Assembly (NCBI RefSeq): GCF_900631945.1
Contig: NZ_UZWE01000079.1
Coordinates: 1 to 48,700 of the forward strand
Source of the DNA: Paracoccus haematequi
GTDB lineage: Bacteria > Pseudomonadota > Alphaproteobacteria > Rhodobacterales > Rhodobacteraceae
Length of the DNA: 48,700 nt
Direction of reading: 5' to 3'
The position numbers and the translations under genes are program-made. The notes under the pieces are model-generated. The model saw nothing but the letters and a program-made list of their open reading frames with translations. It searched no databases and was not told the DNA's origin. Positions 8,405 through 16,666 of this stretch are shown here, in pieces (positions within the stretch are counted from its first letter, which is position 1; each line of letters begins with the position of its first letter).

Positions 8405-9262
8405 ATGGAAAAGCTGCAAGCCGCCATCGAGATCGCCCGCAAGATGCGCGAGGCCGAACGCGGGGCGCCCCTGTCCCCCGCCCCGTCCCTGTCCCCGTCT
8501 TCCGCGGCATCCCCGGATGCCGCGATCCCCGCGCCGGTCCTGGATACCGATGCCCGCTGGCAGGCGCTGCCGGAAATCGGCCTGGATCCCGCCGCCCTGA
8601 TCCGGTCGCGCATCCTGTCGCAAAGCGCGTCCCAGGAATCGACGCCCTTCGACGTGCTGCGCACCAAGATCCTGTACCAGATGCGCCAGAACGGCTGGCG
8701 GCGTCTGGCCATCACCTCGCCCCTGCCGAGATGCGGCAAGACCACGACGGCGGTGAACCTGGCCCTGGCGCTTGGCCGCCAGCCGGAACTGCGGTCGATG
8801 CTGTTCGATTTCGACCTGCGCGGGCCCTCGGTCGCCGGCAAGCTGGACCTGCCGCAGCCGCCCTCGATCGCGCCGCTGCTGCGCGGCGACCGCGATTTCG
8901 CCGACCACGGGCAACGGATCGGCCCGAACCTGGCCCTGGCCCTGTCGGGCGAGGCGCAGACCGACCCGACCCGGCTGCTGATGGCCGAGGCCACCCGTGA
9001 CACCCTGGCCCGGATCCAGGGCGATTACGCGCCCGACATCATGATCTTCGACCTGCCCTCGATCCTGATCGGCGACGATGCGCGGGCCTTCCTGCAGCAT
9101 GTCGACTGCGCCCTGATCCTGGCCCGCGCCGACCAGACCCGCTATGGCGATTTTGACAGCTGCGAACGCGAGGTCGGCGAATACACCAATGTCCTGGGCG
9201 TGGTCCTGAACGGCTACCGCCACGGCGGCGGGATGGCCGATGCCGAGGGGGGGAGCGCCTGA
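8405..9262 (+). CDS. CpsD/BY-kinase-like ATPase of EPS locus
   Basis: A 285-residue cytoplasmic BY-kinase/MinD-fold protein, the separate kinase partner of the Wzz-like protein. A Pro/Ser-rich linker lies near residues 20-50. The P-loop reads TSPLPRCGKTTTAVNLALAL with Lys112; the usual Gly at the start of the loop is replaced by a Pro-Leu-Pro-Arg-Cys stretch. Walker A' is MLFDFDLRGPS (Asp135, Asp137) and the Walker B-like motif is IMIFDLPSI (Asp216). The usual C-terminal tyrosine cluster is absent; the protein ends HGGGMADAEGGSA, so it may bind and hydrolyse ATP without classical tyrosine autophosphorylation. The ATG at 8405 has AAGGAAAG upstream. The in-frame extension to 8309 overlaps the previous gene and is not likely to be translated. 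Confidence 0.87.
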   Translation: MEKLQAAIEIARKMREAERGAPLSPAPSLSPSSAASPDAAIPAPVLDTDARWQALPEIGLDPAALIRSRILSQSASQESTPFDVLRTKILYQMRQNGWRRLAITSPLPRCGKTTTAVNLALALGRQPELRSMLFDFDLRGPSVAGKLDLPQPPSIAPLLRGDRDFADHGQRIGPNLALALSGEAQTDPTRLLMAEATRDTLARIQGDYAPDIMIFDLPSILIGDDARAFLQHVDCALILARADQTRYGDFDSCEREVGEYTNVLGVVLNGYRHGGGMADAEGGSA

Positions 9263-9280
9263 GAGCCAGGCGGGCCTGCC

Positions 9281-10240
9281 TTATTTGTATTCGATCAGCC
9301 CCGCCTGCCGGCCCGTCAGCCGCTTCAGCCGGAATTCCAGCACCCCAAGCGCCTCGGGCAGCTTGCCCAGGGTGGTAAAGACCGCCCGCAGCAGATCCCC
9401 GTCGCGGCGCCACAGCCGGACGACCTGAAGCGGCCAGGCCAGCAGCAGCGCCAGCAGCAGCGGATGGACGAATACCGCCCCCAGGATCGCGGCCAGCGGG
9501 ATGCCCAGGCCCCAGGCCAGGGCGCGGCGGGTCTGCGCGACATTGTGCCGTTCCGGCGCCCGCCCGTGCAGGGCCGCGCCCAGGGCATAGGAATAGCCCG
9601 CCCGCCGGGTCCGCCGCCACCATTGCCCGAAGCGGTGCATGGCCGCGTCGTGGCGCGCCATCTCGGCGTCCAGGCGCCAGATCTGCCAGCCCGCCCGGCG
9701 CAGGCGCAGGCACAGTTCGGGCTCCTCGCCCGCGATCAGCGCCGGGTTGAAGCCGCCGGCCTCGTGGAACGCCCCGGCCCGGATCAGGGCGATGCCGCCG
9801 CAGGCGCCGACCTGCCCGACCGGGGTGTTCCATTCGTGGTCGATCAGCCGGTTGTAGAGCGATGCCTCGGGGGCGATCTCGCGCAGCCGGCCGCAGGCCA
9901 CCGCCGCCTGCGGGTTGTCCGTCAGGAACCGGGACGCCAGGGGCAGCCAGCCGGGATCCAGGACGCAATCGCCGTCGATGAACTGGATATGGTCCGCAGG
10001 CGGCCCCTCCAGGGCGGCAACTCCGGCATTGCGCGCCCGTGCCGCCGTGAAGGGGCGGGCAATGTCCAGCCGCACCACTGTCACGCCTCGCGCGCGGGCC
10101 TGGGCGACGCTGTCGTCGGTGGACCCGGAATCGACGTAGACGATCTGCCGGAACCCGGCGGCCAGCAGGCTGTCCAGGCAGCGGACCAGCCGCTGGCCCT
10201 CGTTGCGGCCGATGGCCACGGCATCGTCTGTCACGGGCAT
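9281..10240 (-). CDS. glycosyltransferase family 2
   Basis: A 319-residue GT-A fold glycosyltransferase. The N-terminal nucleotide-sugar domain has IGRNEGQRL, VDSGSTDDS and the metal-binding FIDGDC. The acceptor-side ED-like motif is GEEPELCLRLRRAGW. A C-terminal hydrophobic segment (about residues 235-262, LGIPLAAILGAVFVHPLLLA) suggests membrane association. An AGGAGG ribosome binding site precedes the ATG at 10240, which lies 10 bases inside the 3' end of the upstream Wzy-like gene, so the two are coupled. It is convergent with the kinase gene, with only 18 bases between the stops. Donor and linkage cannot be read from sequence. Confidence 0.9.
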   Translation of the reverse strand: MPVTDDAVAIGRNEGQRLVRCLDSLLAAGFRQIVYVDSGSTDDSVAQARARGVTVVRLDIARPFTAARARNAGVAALEGPPADHIQFIDGDCVLDPGWLPLASRFLTDNPQAAVACGRLREIAPEASLYNRLIDHEWNTPVGQVGACGGIALIRAGAFHEAGGFNPALIAGEEPELCLRLRRAGWQIWRLDAEMARHDAAMHRFGQWWRRTRRAGYSYALGAALHGRAPERHNVAQTRRALAWGLGIPLAAILGAVFVHPLLLALLLAWPLQVVRLWRRDGDLLRAVFTTLGKLPEALGVLEFRLKRLTGRQAGLIEYK

Positions 10241-11703
10241 GCCGCCGCCTCCTGCCGCAAGGCGGCCGCCTGGGCCGGATGGCGGCGCGTCTGCCGGGTA
10301 TAGGCGCTGCGGCGGACCGGCTCCGCCGGGCCGGGCTGGTCCGCCGGGTCGGCGACGCGGCCCAGTTCCAGCCGTCCTGCCAAGGCTCCGGCCAGAAGCC
10401 ATGTCACCGGGGTCAGGGTCGCGTTCGGGATCAGGTCGATCATGTTGGCCGTCAAGGCCATGGTCAGGCCGGCCGTCGCCGGGGTCAGGGCCAGCTGCTT
10501 CCAGCGCAGCCCCAGGAAGATCATCGGGATCAGCAGCAATCCGAACTGGGCCAGGTACCCGATCCAGCCCTGGGTGCCGATGACGATGATCCAGTAGCCG
10601 TCGGTGACGCTGAGATCCCTGCCCTCGGCGTCGAAGACCCGGTTGCGCCCCCAGCCCCCCCAGCCGAAGGCGGGGCGGTGATTGGCCTTGTCCAGCAGGA
10701 TGTCCTCGTTGTCGAAACGAGTGCGCAGGGACGCTGCCCGGTCGGAATTGATGCCCTCGGCAAGGGAAAGCGCGGTGTCGGTGGGCACCAGGTTCGCCCC
10801 CCGCAGCATCGGAAAGACCAGCAGGGTCGCGGCCAGAACCGCGGCGCCGATGACCTGAAGGCGGACCGGCAGGAACAGGATCATCGCCCCCAGCAGCAGC
10901 CCGATGCCCAAGGCGCCGACCCCCTTGGCCAGGACCAGCGTCATGAACAGCCAGCCCGAGGCCGCAAGCCACCGGATCCTGTCCTTGCCCGAACTGCTGC
11001 GCCACAGGGCCATGGCGGCCAGGAAGGATCCGCAGAAGAGGATCGCCAGCCACAGCCCGTGGTGCAGGAAGACCACCGGGCGAAAGCCCCCGGCGCGGAT
11101 GTGCTGCTTCCAGTCATGGGGGAAATAGCCATAGATGTTGCGGCTGAGCTGGGGCGAAAAGCGCACCTCGTACAGGGCGGGCAGCGAATAAAGCACCCCC
11201 GCCACGACCAGCCCGACCAGCAGGGTTCTTTGGGCATCGGGGTGGGCCAGGTACTTCCGCGCCAGCAGAAAGGGCAGCAGGGTGAACAGGGTGGTGCCCA
11301 GGAAGGATGCCGCATCATAGGGCCGCAGGGCGGGCAGGATCGTCGACCCGTATCGCAGCGCGTCGCCATTCGTCAGGACGGTGGCCACCGCGCCCGCCAG
11401 CATCATGATCGACAGGATCCGCACCACCCGGCTGCGCGGCCAAAGGCCCGGCAGCACCATGTCCGGCGCAAGGGCCTTGTGCGGCATCGGCCTGGCCATC
11501 GTCGCGGCGGCCAGGACCGCCGCCAGGGCCGGAATGGAATCCTTGTTCAGGCTGGGAACCGCCGGAAGCTCAATCGAGAAATTCCGGGGCAGCAGCAGAT
11601 AGGCCCCCAGGATGGTCGCCGTCACCGCCGTCGCAGGCGTCCGGCTGGCGAAAAGCCAGAACACCACAACAGGCCAGGACAGGACGGCAATCATCGAGAT
11701 CAT
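10231..11703 (-). CDS. Wzy/O-antigen-ligase-like polymerase
   Basis: A 490-residue integral membrane protein with about 11-12 predicted helices. A periplasmic loop near residues 170-215 carries RNIYGYFPHDWKQHIRAGGFRP, and a second conserved stretch (RPAFGWGGWGRN) lies before the last helices. This layout (many helices, large loop with Arg/His residues, late Gly-Trp-Gly motif) fits the Wzy/O-antigen ligase superfamily, so it probably polymerises the repeat units in the periplasm. The ATG at 11703 is chosen because CAGGAAG lies about 8 bases upstream; a longer frame reaches 11739. It is translationally coupled to the GT2 downstream. Sequence divergence in this family makes the exact role (polymerase versus ligase) an inference. 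Confidence 0.8.
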   Translation of the reverse strand: MISMIAVLSWPVVVFWLFASRTPATAVTATILGAYLLLPRNFSIELPAVPSLNKDSIPALAAVLAAATMARPMPHKALAPDMVLPGLWPRSRVVRILSIMMLAGAVATVLTNGDALRYGSTILPALRPYDAASFLGTTLFTLLPFLLARKYLAHPDAQRTLLVGLVVAGVLYSLPALYEVRFSPQLSRNIYGYFPHDWKQHIRAGGFRPVVFLHHGLWLAILFCGSFLAAMALWRSSSGKDRIRWLAASGWLFMTLVLAKGVGALGIGLLLGAMILFLPVRLQVIGAAVLAATLLVFPMLRGANLVPTDTALSLAEGINSDRAASLRTRFDNEDILLDKANHRPAFGWGGWGRNRVFDAEGRDLSVTDGYWIIVIGTQGWIGYLAQFGLLLIPMIFLGLRWKQLALTPATAGLTMALTANMIDLIPNATLTPVTWLLAGALAGRLELGRVADPADQPGPAEPVRRSAYTRQTRRHPAQAAALRQEAAACP

Positions 11704-11987
11704 GGCTGCTTCCTGCCACAACCCGCCCGGCGAGGCCACGGGGATCTGTACCGGCCATGACCGTGCGGAATCCGGGCGGATCTAGTGTTGCAAATGGCTC
11801 TGCCCGCCGCTGGGCCTAAGCGTATTCCTGTGGATCAATCCGTACCATGCGCCTCGGCTGCTCTGCGGCAGCAACCCTGTCCATAGGGATAGAAGCAGGG
11901 ATAGAAGCCGTGTAACCCGGCTGGAACAGGCCCCAGGACGCTGGTATGGCTGCCCGAGCGCCAAGGCAGCCAAAGGAAGGGCGGGTG
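11704..11987. promoter_or_regulatory. divergent intergenic region with 12-bp tandem repeat
   Basis: This region lies between the minus-strand Wzy-like gene and the plus-strand pyruvyltransferase gene and should hold both promoters. It contains a perfect 12-bp tandem duplication, AGGGATAGAAGC, at 11885-11896 and 11897-11908. No confident promoter hexamers were seen. Confidence 0.45.
11885..11908. repeat. 12-bp perfect tandem repeat
   Basis: Two abutting copies of AGGGATAGAAGC lie in the divergent promoter region. They may be a tandem regulator-binding site or a simple slippage duplication. Confidence 0.6.
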
Positions 11988-12977
11988 ATGCGGCTTTATT
12001 ATTCGGTGTCATCGTCGGGAAACTTCGGCGACGATATGAACGAATGGTTCTGGGACGGGCTGCTGACTGGCTGGCGGGACGCCGAACCCGATGTCACCCT
12101 GTTCGGGATCGGCACCATCCTGGGCCAAAAGATTCTGGCCGATCACGGTCGTGTCCTGGTCTGCGGAAGCGGCGCGGGCTATGGCGGCATCAACGGAATC
12201 GACCGCAGCAGGGTGGATGTGTCCTGGGTGCGCGGCCCCCGGACCGCCGCGATGATCGGGCTGGACCGCGCCCTTGCGATCACCGACCCGGCCTGCATGG
12301 TCACGACGATGCCTCGCTTTTCCGGCCTGCCCCAGGGCAGCGGCGGGGCGATCTTCATTCCGCATCGGTCGACCGCGCGGCTGGATCTGGATTGGGGCAG
12401 GATCGGCCGCCATGCGGGCTTGCGGGTGGTTCTACCCTCGGGCCAGGCGCAGGAGGTGATTTCCGAAATCGCTGCTGCGGACCTGGTCGTCACGGAATCC
12501 ATGCATGGGGCGATCCTTGCCGATGCCTTCCGGGTGCCCTGGGTGCCGGTCAGGATCTCGAACGAGTTCAACGATTTCAAGTGGCATGACTGGGCCGAGA
12601 GCGTCGAGGTCCGGATGCAGGTCCAGGACGCCCTGCGCCTGCCCCGGCATGTCTGGCTGCTTCTGAAGGGCGCCAAGGACAGGATGCGGGCGCTGCGGAA
12701 AGGGCAGATTTTCCTTCCGAAGGATGCCGCCGTTTCCCCCGGCCCCGCACAGGCGGCCGCGACGGATCTGGGCGAACAGGGGCGGCGGCGCGTGAAAAGC
12801 CTTGCCAGAACCTTCGCCCCGGCGATCGAAGTCGCCCTGGGCCGCGACCTGAAGCGCGTCGCCCGGACGGCCCCCCATCTCAGCCGCGATGGGGTGGTGG
12901 CGGACAGGATCGACCGCATCCAGGACAGGCTTGCCCTGGTCCAGCGGCGGATCGACCGGGATCTGGGACGAGCCTGA
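11988..12977 (+). CDS. polysaccharide pyruvyltransferase (ExoV-like)
   Basis: A 329-residue member of the polysaccharide pyruvyl transferase family, which adds ketal-linked pyruvate from phosphoenolpyruvate to sugars and so makes the EPS acidic. The family's N-terminal signature is clear: YYSVSSSGNFGDDMNEWFW. It is followed by FGIGTILGQKI and, mid-protein, VTESMHGAILADAFRVPWV, the conserved Ser-Met-His-Gly motif. The C-terminal 80 residues are basic and helical. The ATG at 11988 is selected because AAGGAAGG lies at 11973-11980; a longer frame from 11946 lacks support. It is monocistronic, convergent with a GT2. Similarity to the succinoglycan ketolase ExoV is from recalled motifs. Confidence 0.88.
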   Translation: MRLYYSVSSSGNFGDDMNEWFWDGLLTGWRDAEPDVTLFGIGTILGQKILADHGRVLVCGSGAGYGGINGIDRSRVDVSWVRGPRTAAMIGLDRALAITDPACMVTTMPRFSGLPQGSGGAIFIPHRSTARLDLDWGRIGRHAGLRVVLPSGQAQEVISEIAAADLVVTESMHGAILADAFRVPWVPVRISNEFNDFKWHDWAESVEVRMQVQDALRLPRHVWLLLKGAKDRMRALRKGQIFLPKDAAVSPGPAQAAATDLGEQGRRRVKSLARTFAPAIEVALGRDLKRVARTAPHLSRDGVVADRIDRIQDRLALVQRRIDRDLGRA

Positions 12978-13003
12978 CCGCAGGGACAGGACCGCAGGGG
13001 CAG
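12976..13003. repeat. 14-bp imperfect tandem repeat at a gene end
   Basis: Two copies of a 14-base unit (GACCGCAGGGACAG and GACCGCAGGGGCAG, 13 of 14 identical) start on the stop codon of the pyruvyltransferase gene and fill the short gap to the convergent GT2. They are probably a slippage duplication. Confidence 0.5.
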
Positions 13004-13009
13004 GGACGG

Positions 13010-13948
13010 TCAGGACGGGGGCTGCCAGGCCCCGGCGCGGTCCGCCTCGATCTCGGCCACGGCGCGGGCCTTGCCGGCGATCAGCGCGCGGCGCTGATAG
13101 GCGCGGATGAAGCGGCGCAGCTCGGCGTCGCCATGCTGCGTTTCGCGGCGCAGCCAGGCGCCCAGATAGCCCTGGATCGTCGCCAACCCGCCCAGCACAT
13201 AGGGCGGATGGGCCATGCGATACAGCCCGGTGGCGATGAAGTACAGCGGATCCGATCCCATGTAATACTGGCCGAAGCCGTGCCGCCTGCGCCCGGTGAA
13301 GACGCTTTTCTGCGACGATCCCATGGGGCGCAGGTGTTCGAAGCGCAGGTCGTCGTCGTTCCAGCTGACCGCGATCCAGCCAAGCTGGCGGGCCTTGTGG
13401 CAGTCGATGGCGTCCCACATCACCTCGCGCACGAAGCCGCCGATCTGCCGGAAGCATTCGCGGCGATAGAACTTGGTCATGCCGACCGACATCTCGTCGC
13501 CGCATTTTTCCGAAATCCAGCGGCCGGCGGCGTTGCGGAACCAGGGCTTGCCCGAACAGGTGCCGATCCGGGGGTTTTCCTCCATCCGCGCCATCAGGAT
13601 CTCGAAGTAGCGCGGCGGCAGATCCAGATCCAGATCCAGCTTGCACAGATAGGGATAGGCGTCCGCATCCACCTGATCCAGGCCGTAATAGAAGGCCTCG
13701 ATCACGCCGGGTCCGACGGCGCGGTGGCCGCGATCGGGCTTGGTGACGACCTGGATATAGGGATAGCGTGCCGCGTATTCGGCCAGGATCGCGGGGGTAT
13801 CGTCGGTGGATCCGTCGTCGACGATGACCCATTTCGCCGGCGGCACGCTTTGCTGGGTCACGCTGTCCAGCGTGCGCCGCATGTAGTCGGCTTCGTTGCG
13901 GCAGGGCGAGACCAGCAGATAGGCCCTGTGCGGGATCGAGGAAGACAC
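13010..13948 (-). CDS. glycosyltransferase family 2
   Basis: A 312-residue GT2. Residues 8-60 hold the nucleotide-binding half (LLVSPCRNEADYM, WVIVDDGSTDDTP), with a DxD-like KLDLDLDL in mid-domain. The C-terminal half (GQYYMGSDPLYFIATGLYRM) matches the group of alphaproteobacterial GT2 proteins with an amphipathic tail. The start is GTG at 13948, supported by AAAGG seven bases upstream. The gene is transcribed toward the pyruvyltransferase gene, with 32 bases between stops. Acceptor and donor are unknown. Confidence 0.9.
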   Translation of the reverse strand: MSSSIPHRAYLLVSPCRNEADYMRRTLDSVTQQSVPPAKWVIVDDGSTDDTPAILAEYAARYPYIQVVTKPDRGHRAVGPGVIEAFYYGLDQVDADAYPYLCKLDLDLDLPPRYFEILMARMEENPRIGTCSGKPWFRNAAGRWISEKCGDEMSVGMTKFYRRECFRQIGGFVREVMWDAIDCHKARQLGWIAVSWNDDDLRFEHLRPMGSSQKSVFTGRRRHGFGQYYMGSDPLYFIATGLYRMAHPPYVLGGLATIQGYLGAWLRRETQHGDAELRRFIRAYQRRALIAGKARAVAEIEADRAGAWQPPS

Positions 13949-14281
13949 GGCAAACCTTTCGGCGGGAATCGACGCCCCGACTTCTGCCTTTCCGCACGCC
14001 GAATCACAAGCGGATGGGGATATGCCTCCGACCAGCCGGAAGTCCTGCGGCCTGGATGGTCAGAACCGACCGCTCAGTCCGCAGAATTTCGCGCATAAAG
14101 TGCAGCGGCTTCGGGAATACAGCCCGTAGGAAGGCTCTGCCTGGAAATTTTCGGGAAGTAACCATGATAATTGTCAATAAGGCTGTATTAACCCTTTTTA
14201 AGTCTTGTTCGGCATGCTGGGGAAATGATAAAAATTTTAAGCAATGTCGGCCTGTGCCGATAACTAGTGAAAGGTGTACCC
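13949..14281. promoter_or_regulatory. AT-rich promoter region of the VPLPA-CTERM gene
   Basis: A 333-base divergent gap. From about 14155 to 14245 the sequence is markedly AT-rich (runs such as ATAATTGTCAATAAGG and GATAAAAATTTTAAG), in contrast to the flanks, which suggests a regulated and possibly strong promoter for the surface protein gene. I could not assign exact hexamers. No gene is recognised here. Confidence 0.45.
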
Positions 14282-14863
14282 ATGAACGCTTTTAAGACCC
14301 TCCTGGCCGGCTTGGTCCTTGCTGCTTCCACCGTCGGGGCCAATGCCGCGACCTACTACGCGGACAAGGTGATCAACGTTAACCGCGGTAGCTGCACCGG
14401 GAGCGATTATGGCTGCTCGGTCAACGACCGCCAGAATGTGAACAATGCCGTCGACGACAGCGACAGCACGTTCTATGCGCTCGGCTTCGGCGGCGACATC
14501 ACTGTCGGCTTCCCGATCCCGCTGCTGTCCCAGCAGACCATCTCGGCCTTCGAGATCACGTTCAACCGTCAGGTTGGCCATGACGAAGCCGCCAAGGTGT
14601 TCTCGGTCCTGAACGGCGTCGAATCGTATCTGGGCACGATCACCAACTTCGAAGGCGAAAACAGCGTCGTCGCATCCGGCCCGTTCCAGTACATCAAGCT
14701 GCTGGACGTGTCGCTGAGCGTGTTCCCCAACACCACCAGCTATGACGGCTTCGACCTGGGCGCCATCAAGGTTTCGCCGGTTCCGCTGCCGGCTGCCGGT
14801 GTCCTGCTGCTGGCGGGCCTGGGTGGTCTGGCCGCCGTGCGCCGCCGCAAGACCGCTGCCTGA
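14282..14863 (+). CDS. VPLPA-CTERM exosortase substrate protein
   Basis: A 193-residue secreted protein with an N-terminal signal peptide (cleavage near Ala-Asn-Ala, residue 22) and a C-terminal tripartite sorting signal: Val-Pro-Leu-Pro-Ala, a hydrophobic helix (AGVLLLAGLGGLAAV) and a basic end (RRRKTAA). This is the VPLPA-CTERM signal. The mature domain is a small beta-rich module with two cysteines (GSCTGSDYGCS), probably disulphide-bonded; its function is unknown. The ATG at 14282 follows AAAGGTG. The gene has its own AT-rich promoter region and terminator and sits 197 bases before the exosortase gene. This context implies it is a dedicated substrate, cut at the motif and attached to or released into the EPS layer. 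Confidence 0.93.
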   Translation: MNAFKTLLAGLVLAASTVGANAATYYADKVINVNRGSCTGSDYGCSVNDRQNVNNAVDDSDSTFYALGFGGDITVGFPIPLLSQQTISAFEITFNRQVGHDEAAKVFSVLNGVESYLGTITNFEGENSVVASGPFQYIKLLDVSLSVFPNTTSYDGFDLGAIKVSPVPLPAAGVLLLAGLGGLAAVRRRKTAA

Positions 14864-14887
14864 TCCACAGGCTGCCTGAATCGCGAA

Positions 14888-14914
14888 AGCCCGCCCGTGC
14901 AAGGCGGGCTTTTT
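14888..14914 (+). terminator. Rho-independent terminator after the VPLPA-CTERM gene
   Basis: A perfect 8-bp stem AGCCCGCC (14888-14895) / GGCGGGCT (14903-14910) with a 7-base loop is followed by a run of T (14910-14914). It separates the surface protein gene from the exosortase gene, so the two are probably transcribed at different levels. Confidence 0.9.
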
Positions 14915-15060
14915 GCTGCCCGGCCCGCCGATGGCGCGGATCCGCAAAAAATTGACCGACCTGCCCGCATGGACAGCATGAATTCGTCATCGGAATCGGG
15001 CATGGTGGCGCTATAACGCCGGCAGGCGCCATTAAGCGGTTCGTAAAGGTATTTCAGGTC

Positions 15061-16662
15061 ATGGCTTCCAGCGAAAATTTCACAGCCGTCCGGGACCGGA
15101 TGTCGTTCAACGCGGCCGGGATGTTCCTGCTGGCCTTGGCGACGGTCGCCGCAGGCTGGTTCTTCATCGACGGGCTGGATGCGCTGCTGCTGGCCTGGCA
15201 GACGCCGGAATACAGCCACGGCCCTTTGATCCCGATCCTGTCGGGGCTGATGTTCCTGCGCGAACTGAAGCAGTATCCGCCCCAGGACGGCCCGGTCCCC
15301 GACCGCTGGCCTGGCGTCGCCGTGATCGCCCTGGCCTTTTTCTTCGGCGCCCTGGGCAAGCTGGCGCAGGTGGACGACATCGTCGCCTATGCCACGATCA
15401 TCTGGGTGGGCGGCATCATCCTGGTGACGATGGGATGGTCGCGGGGCTGGCATTTCTGGCCCTCGGTCCTGCATCTGGTCTATATGCTGCCGCTGCCCGC
15501 GACGCTGTATTACAAGGTGTCGATCTGGTTGCAGATGGTGTCGTCGGAAATCGGCGTCGGCATCCTGAAGCTGCTGTCGGTGCCGGTCTTCCTGGAGGGC
15601 AACATCATCGACCTGGGCGTGATGCGCCTGCATGTGGCCGAGGCCTGTTCGGGCCTGCGCTACCTGTTCCCGATCATGTCGTTTTCTTACATCTTCGCGG
15701 TGCTGTATCGCGGGCCGAAATGGCACAAGGCGGTGCTGCTGCTGGCCGCCGTGCCGATCACCGTCTTCATGAACTCGGTCCGCATCGCCATGGCCGGGAT
15801 CATCGCGAACTCTTACGGCGTCGAATGGCTGGAAGGCTTTACCCATTTCTTCGAGGGCTGGGTGATCTTCATCATCTGCATCGTGCTGCTGTTCGCCCTG
15901 GCGCGGCTGATGCTGCTGTTCCATCCCGGACGCCCGACGCTGGCCGATGCGCTTGACCTGGAAACCTCGGGGCTGCTGGCGCAGGCGGGACGGATCCGGC
16001 AGATCCGGCCCTCGGCCGCGATGGCGGCTGCGGCGGTGCTGGGACTGGCGGCGCTTGGCGCCTGGCAGCTGGTGCCGCAGGATCGCGGCCATCAGGTCAC
16101 CCGCAGCGCCTTCGCGATGTTCCCCACCCGCCTGGGCGACTGGCAGCAGCGCGGTCCCGAACAGCGGCTGGAGCCCGATATCGCCAAGGCGCTTGGCGCG
16201 GACGATTACCGGCAGGTAACGATGGCGCGCGACGCGGCGACCCCCACGGTCGGGCTGTTCATGGCTTTCTATCACGACCAGTCCAAGGGCGGCGTCCATT
16301 CGCCCGAGATCTGCCTGCCCTCGTCGGGCTGGGAAATCGCCAAGCTGGAACGGGTGGACATCGCCCCGCGCCTGGGCGTGGACAGCCAGTTCATGCTGAA
16401 CCGGGCGATCATCCAGAAGGGTGAATCGCGGATGATGGTCTATTACTGGTTCCAGCAGGGCGAACGCCGCGTGGCCTGGGATGTCGCGGCCAAGTTCTAT
16501 CTGCTGGCCGACGGCATCCGCACCGGCCAGACCGACGGCGGCATCGTGCGCCTGACCACCCCCATGGGCGCCCAGGAATCCGAGGAATCGGCCGAAGCCC
16601 GGCTGCTGGAAATGACCCGAGAGGTCATCGCGCCGCTGCCGAAGTTCATGCCCGAGGAATGA
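15061..16662 (+). CDS. xrtD: exosortase D-like protein fused to EpsI domain
   Basis: A 533-residue inner-membrane exosortase (transpeptidase-like). The N-terminal 300 residues carry about eight helices and the three conserved catalytic residues: Cys196 in EACSGLRYL, Arg241 in MNSVRIAMAG and His262 in GFTHFFEGW. After a linker, residues 320-530 form an EpsI/DUF3485-like periplasmic domain (FPTRLGDWQQR, YHDQSKGGVHSPEICLPSSG, YYWFQQGERRV). The fusion of exosortase to EpsI, with a VPLPA-CTERM gene next door, fits the XrtD class (TIGR04152-like; recalled, not searched). It cleaves sorting signals at the outer face of the inner membrane. It converges on the GT4 cassette with only 4 bases between stops. 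Confidence 0.93.
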   Translation: MASSENFTAVRDRMSFNAAGMFLLALATVAAGWFFIDGLDALLLAWQTPEYSHGPLIPILSGLMFLRELKQYPPQDGPVPDRWPGVAVIALAFFFGALGKLAQVDDIVAYATIIWVGGIILVTMGWSRGWHFWPSVLHLVYMLPLPATLYYKVSIWLQMVSSEIGVGILKLLSVPVFLEGNIIDLGVMRLHVAEACSGLRYLFPIMSFSYIFAVLYRGPKWHKAVLLLAAVPITVFMNSVRIAMAGIIANSYGVEWLEGFTHFFEGWVIFIICIVLLFALARLMLLFHPGRPTLADALDLETSGLLAQAGRIRQIRPSAAMAAAAVLGLAALGAWQLVPQDRGHQVTRSAFAMFPTRLGDWQQRGPEQRLEPDIAKALGADDYRQVTMARDAATPTVGLFMAFYHDQSKGGVHSPEICLPSSGWEIAKLERVDIAPRLGVDSQFMLNRAIIQKGESRMMVYYWFQQGERRVAWDVAAKFYLLADGIRTGQTDGGIVRLTTPMGAQESEESAEARLLEMTREVIAPLPKFMPEE

Positions 16663-16666
16663 TCCG

